The notes beneath the pieces were generated by a model. That model saw only the letters and a list, made by a program, of their open reading frames with translations, was not told the origin of the DNA and did no database searches. The translations under genes and the position numbers were made by a program. Below, one piece after another: positions 42,722 through 49,668 of a stretch of DNA of 64,000 bases (positions are counted from its first letter, which is position 1; each line of letters begins with the position of its first letter). Origin of the DNA: Halorubrum cibi (GTDB taxonomy: Archaea > Halobacteriota > Halobacteria > Halobacteriales > Haloferacaceae); NCBI RefSeq assembly GCF_900182635.1, contig NZ_FXTD01000011.1:62001-126000 (forward strand). The letters are read 5' to 3'.

Positions 42722-43885
42722 ATGTCCCCTCGACGAATCCTCTCGGTCGGCGTACAGGTCGCGGCCGTCCTCGTCGTCCTCTCGCTCGTCGTCGGACAGT
42801 TCCTGGGACAGCCGATCCTCCTGAGCTTCGTCGAGACGGGGAGTATGCAGCCCACGCTCGATCCCGGCGACGGGTTCGTCGCGATCCCCGCGCCGGTCGC
42901 CGGCGGGGTCGGCGTCGGCGACGTGGTCACCTTCGAGGCCCAGGAGATCCAGGGCGGCGGCTTGACCACCCACCGCGTCGTCGACGAGACCGAACGCGGC
43001 TACATCACCCAGGGCGACAACAACCCCTTCACCGACCAGGACGGCGGGGAGCCGGTCGTCCAGGAGACGGAGATCGTCGCGAAGGCGCTCACCGTCGGCG
43101 GCAGCGTGGTGGTGATCCCCCATCTCGGGACGGTCGCCATGGCGTTCCAGTCGGGACTCGAGAGCGCTCAGACGTGGCTCGCGGTGACGTTCGGGATGCG
43201 GTCGCTCCAGGGCACTCAGGGCCTGGCGTACCTCCTCTTCGGTCTCTCAACCGTCGCGTACGCGGCCGACTGGCTGTTGACGGGACGGACCCGCGACCGG
43301 CCGGAGCGCGACCGCTCCCGCGACGACGGCACCTCGGTGACGTTCGTCCTCGTCGTGCTCGCCCTCGTGTTGATGAGCACCGCGACCGCGGCGATGCTGG
43401 TTCCCGGCGGAACCCAGGAGTACGGCGTCGTCAGCGCGGAGTTCGAGTCCGAGAACCCCACCGTGATCGAGCGGGGAACGAGCCAGGAGCTGGAGTACGT
43501 CATCCCGAACGCCGGGCTCGTCCCCGTCCGGACCTACGTCGAGCCGGCCAGTCCAGGCGTGGCGGTCGAGCCACGTCGGGTCGCGGTCGGCCCCCGCGGC
43601 GAGGAGTCGACCACGGTGACGCTCACGGCGCCCGAGGAGACGGGCTACTACCGGATGTTCGTCGTCGAGCACCGCTATCTGGCGGTGTTGCCGCCGGCGG
43701 TCATCGACGGTCTCTATCGGGTTCACCCGTGGGTCCCGCTCGTCGCGATCAACGCCCTGCTCGGCGGCGGCATCCTCCTGACCGGCCGCCTCCTGCTTCG
43801 CGGGGAGCCGGCGCGGATCCGGAGCCGCGAGTCCCGACGGAAGACCCCGCTTCACCGACGACTCCTCCGTGCGCTCTACAAGTGA
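42722..43885 (+). CDS. S26 signal peptidase, SipW/ER type, with extra membrane domain
   Basis: The 387-residue protein has an N-terminal anchor helix and the type I signal peptidase catalytic domain. Nucleophile S41 is in ETGSMQPTLDPGD; H84 in LTTHRVVDE replaces the bacterial Lys; D99 is in ITQGDNN. This Ser-His-Asp set marks the archaeal/ER/SipW class. Beyond about residue 150 it has further helices, an extracellular beta domain (YGVVSAEFESENPTVIERGTSQ) and a last helix. SipW-type enzymes are dedicated to TasA-like filament subunits, and DUF1102 genes lie just upstream. The next gene follows after 6 nt. Confidence 0.88.
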   Translation: MSPRRILSVGVQVAAVLVVLSLVVGQFLGQPILLSFVETGSMQPTLDPGDGFVAIPAPVAGGVGVGDVVTFEAQEIQGGGLTTHRVVDETERGYITQGDNNPFTDQDGGEPVVQETEIVAKALTVGGSVVVIPHLGTVAMAFQSGLESAQTWLAVTFGMRSLQGTQGLAYLLFGLSTVAYAADWLLTGRTRDRPERDRSRDDGTSVTFVLVVLALVLMSTATAAMLVPGGTQEYGVVSAEFESENPTVIERGTSQELEYVIPNAGLVPVRTYVEPASPGVAVEPRRVAVGPRGEESTTVTLTAPEETGYYRMFVVEHRYLAVLPPAVIDGLYRVHPWVPLVAINALLGGGILLTGRLLLRGEPARIRSRESRRKTPLHRRLLRALYK

Positions 43886-43891
43886 TTCCCC

Positions 43892-45319
43892 ATGAGTACA
43901 CCCCCCGATCCCGACGACGACCCGACCGCGTTCGATGACGGCGCCGCCGGTTCCGACGAGTCGCGGGTCGGTCCCGGTGGCTCCCGAACCGACCCGGACG
44001 AGACCCGGCTACGGCTCAGAGCGTTCCTCGACGCACAGTTCGCCGTTCTCCTCGCCGTCTGTCTCCTCGTCGTCGTGGCTGGCGGCGGTCTCGTCTACAC
44101 GACGCACGTCGATCCCGGCACGGAGACGCAGACGCGGACCGTCTCCGCGTGGACCGTCGAGACCGAATACGCTCACAGCGCGGAGGTGACCGAACCGAGC
44201 CCCGTGTTCTCCATCGGCGACGAACTGACGAACCGGGAGACGTACTTCGCGAGCGTCGCCCCCGAACTCGACGTCGCGGCCGAGACGAGCTACACCGCCG
44301 ACTCGGCCGAGTCCGTCGACGTGACGCTCGAGTCGGTGTTGGTCGTGCGCAACGTCGGCGGCGAGGAGAGCGGGACGGTCTACTGGGAGCAGCGCGAGCC
44401 GATCGACTCGACGACCGCGACCGACGTCGAGCCGGGTGAGACGGTCTCGGTGCCGTTCGCGCTCAACAGCACGGCGATCGACGAGCGGGTCGCGGCGATC
44501 GAGGAGGACCTCGGTGCCTCCCCCGGCGAGACGGAGACGTTCGTCCTCACCGACGTCGAGGTGGCGGGCACGCTCAACGGTGAGAACGTCACGTACACGG
44601 GGTCGAGTCGGTTCGGGATCAGCCACGAGGGGGCCACCTACACCGTCTCCGATCCGGGCGTTCAGTCCGACGGCGACGAACAGCAGGTCACCGAGACGGT
44701 CGAGCGGACCTACGGGCCGCTCCGGGGTATCGGCGGTCCGCTCACCCTGCTCGTCGGGCTTCTCGGCGTCGCCGGGCTGGGATACGCCAGATACGAAGGA
44801 CTCCTCGGCGTCGACGAGGCGGAGCGGGAGTACCTCTCGTTCCGCGACGACCGCGCGGAGTTCGACGAGTGGATCACTCGGTTCCGGCTTCCGCCGGCGG
44901 CACACGACCGCCCGGAGGCGCACGCCGACGGCCTCCGCGACCTGGTCGATTTCGCCATCGACAACGACACCGGCGTCGTCGAGGACCCGAACACGGGGGC
45001 GTTCCACGCCGTCTCCGGCGAGTTCGTCTACACGTACCGTCCGCCGCCCGCGCCCGCGTTCGGCGGCGTCGACGACCCGCTCGGTGCGGACGCGCGCGCC
45101 TCCGACGGGAGCGAATACGGGGACGGAGATAACGGGTCCGGAGATCGCGAGAACGGGTCCGGAGATCGCGAGAACGGGTCCGGAGATCGCGAGGACGGGT
45201 CCGGAGACCCCGAAGACGGGTCCGACGACGCGGGGTTGTTCACGAGTTCACTGTTCGGCGACGGTTCGGACGCGACGGACGGTTCCGAAGTCGACGTCGC
45301 CCCGGACGACGAGGAGTGA
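43892..45319 (+). CDS. DUF5305 membrane protein
   Basis: The 475-residue protein has a disordered N-terminus, a first helix (about 51-70: FAVLLAVCLLVVVAGGGLVYTTHVDPG), a long extracellular beta-rich domain (about 75-275), a second helix (GGPLTLLVGLLGVAGLGYAR) and a cytoplasmic part with a conserved FVYTY segment. This is the DUF5305 layout. It is commonly next to S26 signal peptidases in archaea. The C-terminus holds Gly-Asp-Arg-Glu-Asn repeats. It starts 6 nt after the signal peptidase, so they form an operon. It may be an assembly or anchoring partner. Confidence 0.85.
   Translation: MSTPPDPDDDPTAFDDGAAGSDESRVGPGGSRTDPDETRLRLRAFLDAQFAVLLAVCLLVVVAGGGLVYTTHVDPGTETQTRTVSAWTVETEYAHSAEVTEPSPVFSIGDELTNRETYFASVAPELDVAAETSYTADSAESVDVTLESVLVVRNVGGEESGTVYWEQREPIDSTTATDVEPGETVSVPFALNSTAIDERVAAIEEDLGASPGETETFVLTDVEVAGTLNGENVTYTGSSRFGISHEGATYTVSDPGVQSDGDEQQVTETVERTYGPLRGIGGPLTLLVGLLGVAGLGYARYEGLLGVDEAEREYLSFRDDRAEFDEWITRFRLPPAAHDRPEAHADGLRDLVDFAIDNDTGVVEDPNTGAFHAVSGEFVYTYRPPPAPAFGGVDDPLGADARASDGSEYGDGDNGSGDRENGSGDRENGSGDREDGSGDPEDGSDDAGLFTSSLFGDGSDATDGSEVDVAPDDEE
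45125..45223 (+). repeat. Imperfect 21-bp tandem repeats in the DUF5305 gene
   Basis: Four 21-bp units of the form ggagatcgcgagaacgggtcc and a partial leading unit encode the heptads GDRENGS, GDREDGS and GDPEDGS. The first two full units are identical and the later two have drifted. They encode a hydrophilic tail. Confidence 0.85.
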
Positions 45320-45347
45320 TCGGGGCCCGACGCGTCGGCGAGACGGA

Positions 45348-45542
45348 TCAGATCGTCGGCTCGTAGCCGGCCTCCTCGATCGCCGCCGCGAGGGCGTCGT
45401 CGTCGGCGTCGCCCTCGACGCTCGCGGTTCCCGCCTCGTGATCGGCCGAGGCCGATTCCACGCCGGGGACGTCGACGAGCGCGTCGACGACGTTGTCCTC
45501 ACACCCGCCACACGCCATCCCGCGTATCTCGATCGTTCGCAT
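45348..45542 (-). CDS. Heavy-metal-associated domain protein (CopZ-like copper chaperone)
   Basis: The 64-residue protein is a single HMA domain. The metal site is GMACGGCEDNV (Cys at about 11 and 14), and the ferredoxin-like fold continues with VPGVESASADHEAGTASVEGDADDDAL. It likely carries Cu(I) to a P-type ATPase not present in the window. The divergent Lrp/TRASH regulator supports a copper role. Confidence 0.87.
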   Translation of the reverse strand: MRTIEIRGMACGGCEDNVVDALVDVPGVESASADHEAGTASVEGDADDDALAAAIEEAGYEPTI

Positions 45543-45641
45543 GGTCCGCCCTTCGTCCCCCACCGATAACTCGCTTTCCCTCGACGGGACTCCGCGGACG
45601 CCCGTCACGACGCTTTTGTCCGCCGGGGCGGAACGGGACCC

Positions 45642-46232
45642 ATGCGCACGCTCGACGAGACGGATCGAGAGATCCTCCGGTTGCTGTTGGCGGACGCTCG
45701 ACGACCCTACAGCGACATCGCCGACCGGGTGGACCTCTCCGCGCCGGCGGTCTCGGACCGGATCGACCGGCTCCGCGAGACCGGCGTGATCGAGGGGTTC
45801 ACTCTGCGGATCGACGCGGACGAACTCTCCGAGGGATTGGCGACGCTCGTGACCCTTGAAGTCCCTCCCGCGGAGGCCCCGAACGTCTACGAGTCGGTCG
45901 CGGGACGAGACCGGGTCGAACACGCCGTTTTGACCGCCGACGGCGACGTGGTCGCGCTCGTTCGAACCGCCAACGGCGACGTCCGCGGGTTCGTCGATCG
46001 AGTGGTGGGGTTGGATCGGGTCTCGGGCCTCTCTGTTCGGGTCGTCGACCGTCACGAGTGGTCGCCGGGGCTCGGCGACGCCGACCTCGCCGTCGACTGC
46101 GTGGAATGTGACAACACCGTCACCGCCGAGGGCGAGTCCGCCCGGATCGACGGGACGCTGTATCACTTCTGTTGTGGCTCCTGTCGGCGGAACTTCGAGG
46201 AGCGCTACGAGCGGCTGGAGGAGGGCGCGTGA
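45642..46232 (+). CDS. Lrp/AsnC-type regulator with C-terminal TRASH metal domain
   Basis: The 196-residue protein has an AsnC HTH (LDETDREILRLLLADARRPYSDIADRVDLSAPAVSDRIDRL in outline, 4-45) and a partial RAM-like sensor region. A C-terminal TRASH domain follows with CVECDNTV and YHFCCGSCRRNF, expected to bind copper or another soft metal. This architecture occurs in haloarchaeal copper-responsive regulators. It is divergent from the HMA chaperone, with about 100 bp shared between them. A TATA-like cttttgt lies about 26 nt upstream of the ATG. Confidence 0.88.
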   Translation: MRTLDETDREILRLLLADARRPYSDIADRVDLSAPAVSDRIDRLRETGVIEGFTLRIDADELSEGLATLVTLEVPPAEAPNVYESVAGRDRVEHAVLTADGDVVALVRTANGDVRGFVDRVVGLDRVSGLSVRVVDRHEWSPGLGDADLAVDCVECDNTVTAEGESARIDGTLYHFCCGSCRRNFEERYERLEEGA

Positions 46233-46280
46233 GCCCGGGAAAGTAACCTACTTGAGTCCGGCCCGGTTACGTCCGGTCGC

Positions 46281-46353
46281 AGTCCCGTGGTGTAGTGGCC
46301 AATCATAATGGCCTTTGGAGCCATTGACGGCGGTTCGAATCCGCCCGGGACTA
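46281..46353 (+). tRNA. tRNA-Gln (anticodon TTG)
   Basis: A complete cloverleaf is visible. The acceptor stem agtcccg pairs with cgggact, with discriminator A. The anticodon stem atggc pairs with gccat around ctttgga, which gives anticodon TTG (Gln). The T arm is ggcgg-ttcgaat-ccgcc. The D arm has the weak pairing seen in haloarchaeal tRNA-Gln. No intron is present and CCA is not encoded. Confidence 0.95.
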
Positions 46354-46432
46354 TTCTTCGAACGAAGGTGACTCAACCGGCACCGCTGAGCGTGCTTTGC
46401 GTCGAAAACGCGTCCGGTCGTGGTTTCCGTCT

Positions 46433-47494
46433 CTATACCAGCCGCTCGGCGATGCGGGCCGCGCCCTCCGCGGCGGCGGTCGCGGGGTCGTCGGGAGCGA
46501 CGACCTCGACGTCGCGGTCGAGCTCGGCCGAGAGCCGCTTCTCGAACTCCTCGACTAACCCGGGGATACACGCCATCCCGCCGGTGACGGCGATCGGGCG
46601 GCCCAACGCGAGCTGGTAGGGCTTCATGTGGTCGTTCGCGAGCTCGGGGAGGAACTCGTTGGCGACGACGTCGACCGCGTCGTCGACGTAGCGGTCGACG
46701 GGGTCGCGGACGCCGCGGTCGACGGTGAACTCGTGGCTGCCGCCGCCGGGCTGTTGGACCACGTCGGTGAACGGCTCGAAGTCGTACACGTCGGCGTGCT
46801 CTTCCTTGTACTCGCGGGCGGTGGTCCGGTCGATGTGGACCCGGCCCTGGCTCTCCTCCTCGACGGCGGCGACGATCCAGCGGTCGACCTCGTTGCCCGT
46901 GACCGAGCCGGTCGAGAACGGCGAGAGCTGCTCGCCGCGGCGGTACGCACAGGCCTCGAGGGTCGTCGAGCCCATGTTGACCGAGACGAACACCTCGTCG
47001 ATCGCGTCGAGCCCGTCGCCGTAGGCGGGGATCGCCCCGCACAGCGACTCGGGGAAGCTCCGGACCGCCGCCTCGCCGACGCTCGATCCCTCGATGACGG
47101 CCTCGAGGTTCTCGACGCCCGCCTCGTTGTCGATGGTCGGCACCGCGTAGACGACCGCGCTGTCCGCGGGGACGTCGTGGGCGTCCACGACCGCCTCGAA
47201 GAACGCCTCGGCGTCGGCGACGCCGTCGTCGTTCTCGGGGAGTCCCGACCGGAGCATGAAGCGCACCGAGTCGGGGTACTCCACCGCGGCGTCGTGGCCG
47301 TACAGCGCCTTCTCTTCGCCCGTGATGGCGTCCTCGTAGGTCGCCAGACAGGTGAGCGTCGAGTGTCGCTCGCGCTCGCCGCGCTCGTCGGGGAGGTCGA
47401 GCACCGTCCGGGTGCTGCCGAGTTTCACCCCGACCGGGGTCGGGGCGTCCTGCTCGTCGAAGTCCGTCGTGTCCGTGGAGTCTGCGTCGCTCAT
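46433..47494 (-). CDS. Actin/Hsp70-fold protein, salactin-like
   Basis: The 353-residue protein shows the actin-fold layout: phosphate-1 loop GVKLGSTRTVLDL (about 22-34), a connecting segment VVYAVPTIDNEAG, phosphate-2 loop VFVSVNMGSTTLEACAY and adenosine loop IAVTGGMACIPGL near the C-terminus. Both phosphate loops lack the usual Asp (DxG), as if the nucleotide site has diverged. It resembles haloarchaeal actin homologues such as salactin, which forms dynamic polar filaments in Halobacterium. Its ATG overlaps the stop of the FlaD/E-domain gene, which makes an operon. Confidence 0.75.
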   Translation of the reverse strand: MSDADSTDTTDFDEQDAPTPVGVKLGSTRTVLDLPDERGERERHSTLTCLATYEDAITGEEKALYGHDAAVEYPDSVRFMLRSGLPENDDGVADAEAFFEAVVDAHDVPADSAVVYAVPTIDNEAGVENLEAVIEGSSVGEAAVRSFPESLCGAIPAYGDGLDAIDEVFVSVNMGSTTLEACAYRRGEQLSPFSTGSVTGNEVDRWIVAAVEEESQGRVHIDRTTAREYKEEHADVYDFEPFTDVVQQPGGGSHEFTVDRGVRDPVDRYVDDAVDVVANEFLPELANDHMKPYQLALGRPIAVTGGMACIPGLVEEFEKRLSAELDRDVEVVAPDDPATAAAEGAARIAERLV

Positions 47495-47967
47495 TGTTCA
47501 CTCGCACACGAGACGATCCGGACGACAGAGACGAGGCTGATCCGATGGTCGGCGGGGGAGAAGGGCCGGTCGCGTCGGGGCGCGTCGAAGCCGGCGAGCC
47601 GGCGTTCCAACGCGTCCGCGACCGCCGAGGCGATCCACCCGAGTTCGGCGTAGTACGACAGCGCGTCGCGGCTCCGCAGGTGACCGCCGACGTCGACGAG
47701 GTAGCCGAGCCAGTCGGCGATCTCCCGCTCCGCTTCAGGCACGCTCGGAACGGATCGCAGGTAGGGGCGCTCCCCGTCGGCGACCCGCCGCAGTCCGCGT
47801 TGCCGCTGGAGGACCTCCCGGAACGCGGCCGAGCGAGCCGCCTGCTCGGCCCGGTTCCGGTTCGGTCGACGAAGCGGCCGCTCCCGAGGCGCTTCGTCGG
47901 CACCCGCCCGCGTTCCCGCGAGCCAGCGCAGTTCCCGCACGTCGTATCTCCGTGGGTTCAGGCTCAT
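47491..47967 (-). CDS. FlaD/FlaE-domain protein (archaellum-motor type domain)
   Basis: The 158-residue protein has a basic, disordered N-terminus (about 1-75) and a C-terminal module DWLGYLVDVGGHLRSRDALSYYAELGWIASAVADALERRLAGF in outline (about 85-128). This matches the FlaD/E fold of archaellum accessory proteins, whose mark is the ALxYYxELGWI pattern. No other archaellum gene is near. It overlaps the salactin-like gene by 4 nt, so the two are coupled. It could link the actin-like filament to the polar archaellum or chemosensory machinery. Confidence 0.8.
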   Translation of the reverse strand: MSLNPRRYDVRELRWLAGTRAGADEAPRERPLRRPNRNRAEQAARSAAFREVLQRQRGLRRVADGERPYLRSVPSVPEAEREIADWLGYLVDVGGHLRSRDALSYYAELGWIASAVADALERRLAGFDAPRRDRPFSPADHRISLVSVVRIVSCASEQ

Positions 47968-48051
47968 TGTCCGTCCGTCGTTCGCGTCCGTACCCGAACG
48001 GTTCCCGTCAACGTATATGAGCGTTCGTGCGCAGTTATCGGAGTTGAGAAA

Positions 48052-48585
48052 CTACTCCGCGGTCGCCCACGGCAGCGGCTCCGTACACCAGTGGCAGAAG
48101 TCGAGTTCGGCGTCGGTCTCGCGTCCGCAGTGGGGACACTCGACGGCAGTCGGCTCGGGATCGGTCTCGTCTCCGGTCGGTTCGGCGACGGTCCCGGCGG
48201 CGGCGTCGTCTCCGAGGGCGACGTTCCCGCCGCCGTCCTCGCTCTCCTCGGCCGCGTGCCGCCGGATCGCCGCCGCAGCCGCGGCGGTCCGATCGGTCTC
48301 CGCGGCCTCCGAGCGCGCGACGAGGAACGCGTCCACCGCCGAGAGGCCGACCAGGACCGAGACCGGCAGGGCGACGCTCGCCGGCACCGCGGCCGCGACG
48401 TCCGCGAGCGACCCGCTCGGATCGATCGGTCCCACCTCGGAGAGGCTGTACAGCGCGAGCGCCCCGCCGAGGATCGTCACGTGCCACACGATCGCTCGAC
48501 CGAACCGCCCCAGAAACGCGTGTCCCAGGCCGGGGACGAACGTCGCCAGGAGGGCGGCGACCGGTCCGCGGAGACGGCGTCGCAT
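48052..48585 (-). CDS. Membrane protein with C-terminal zinc ribbon
   Basis: The 177-residue protein has two or three N-terminal helices (LLATFVPGLGHAFLGRFGRAIVW, then ALALYSL and VALPVSVLVGLSAV), a charged linker and a C-terminal zinc ribbon (CPHCGRETDAELDFCHWC). The N-terminal GLGHAFLGR resembles the TM2-like or DUF-type membrane proteins common in archaea. Zinc-ribbon membrane proteins of this type are numerous in haloarchaea (DUF7575 group); the function is unknown. Confidence 0.72.
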   Translation of the reverse strand: MRRRLRGPVAALLATFVPGLGHAFLGRFGRAIVWHVTILGGALALYSLSEVGPIDPSGSLADVAAAVPASVALPVSVLVGLSAVDAFLVARSEAAETDRTAAAAAAIRRHAAEESEDGGGNVALGDDAAAGTVAEPTGDETDPEPTAVECPHCGRETDAELDFCHWCTEPLPWATAE

Positions 48586-48679
48586 GCCGATCGCTTCTCG
48601 CGGCCGCTACTTACCCGCTGTGGTGTCGGACCGCCACGGATAACAACGGTTAATCGGGCGCTTCGCGTGCGAGGATCAC

Positions 48680-49642
48680 ATGAACGGGAAGCGGGCGACC
48701 GCGTTCGTCCCCGGCCACGTCACCGCCTTCTTCAGCGCACACCCGGCCGAGGACCCGGCCGCCGCGGGCTCGCGCGGTGCCGGACTCACCCTCTCCGACG
48801 GGGTCGACGTGACGGTCGAACCGACCGACGATATCGGGGCGTTCGCCGCCGGCGGCGCGTCCGCCACCGACGCGTCCGCCGCCGGCGACGGCCCGGCCGC
48901 GGTCGGCGACGACGCGATCGCACCGATCACGCTCGACGGCGAACCGGCCTCGATCGGCGCGGTCGCGGACGTGCTCGCCGCGCTCGACGTTCGGGCGCGG
49001 GTCGAACTCGAGACGGACCTCCCGATCGGGGCGGGATTCGGCGTCTCGGGGGCGGCGGCGCTGGGGACCGCCTTCGCCGCCAACGCCGTCGCGGATCGAG
49101 GTCGCTCCGAGAACGATCTCGTCCGTATCGCCCACGCGGCCGAGGTCGAACGCGGAACCGGGCTCGGCGACGTGGTCGCGCAGGCCCGAGGCGGGATCCC
49201 GATCCGACTGGAACCGGGCGCGCCGGGTCACGGGGAGCTCGACGGGGTCCCCGCGCACGCCCGCGTCGAGTACGTCACCTTCGGCGAGCTGTCGACCGAG
49301 GAGGTGCTCGCCGGCGACACCGACGCGCTCACTGAAGCCGGCGAGCGGGCGCTCTCGCGACTCCGAGCGGACCCGCGGCTTCCCACCCTGATGGACGCCT
49401 CACGCGAGTTCGCGGAGCGGGCGGACCTCCTCGTCCCCGAGGTCGCCGAGGCGATCGAGGCGGCGGACCGTGCCGGCGACGCGGAGGGCGGCGACGCCGA
49501 GCGCGAGGGCGGCTCCGCGGCGATGGCGATGCTCGGCCGCACCGTCTTCGCGCTCGGAACCGGCCTCTCCGACGCCGGCTACGACCCCGCGGTCTGTCAC
49601 ACCCACCCCGCGGGCGCGCGGCTGGTGGACGGGGAGCGCTGA
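48680..49642 (+). CDS. Pantoate kinase (GHMP family)
   Basis: The 320-residue protein is an archaeal pantoate kinase, which phosphorylates pantoate for coenzyme A synthesis. It starts ATAFVPGHVTAFFSAHP, as usual for PoK. The GHMP ATP motif is LPIGAGFGVSGAAALGTA (about 114-131). It has an acidic, Ala/Asp-rich insert at about 52-80. The C-terminal part is VCHTHPAGARLVDGE. The phosphopantothenate synthetase gene is not adjacent. A TATA-like ttaatc is about 28 nt upstream. Confidence 0.87.
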   Translation: MNGKRATAFVPGHVTAFFSAHPAEDPAAAGSRGAGLTLSDGVDVTVEPTDDIGAFAAGGASATDASAAGDGPAAVGDDAIAPITLDGEPASIGAVADVLAALDVRARVELETDLPIGAGFGVSGAAALGTAFAANAVADRGRSENDLVRIAHAAEVERGTGLGDVVAQARGGIPIRLEPGAPGHGELDGVPAHARVEYVTFGELSTEEVLAGDTDALTEAGERALSRLRADPRLPTLMDASREFAERADLLVPEVAEAIEAADRAGDAEGGDAEREGGSAAMAMLGRTVFALGTGLSDAGYDPAVCHTHPAGARLVDGER

Positions 49643-49668
49643 CCGTCGGGACCGACCCGCTCCGCCGG

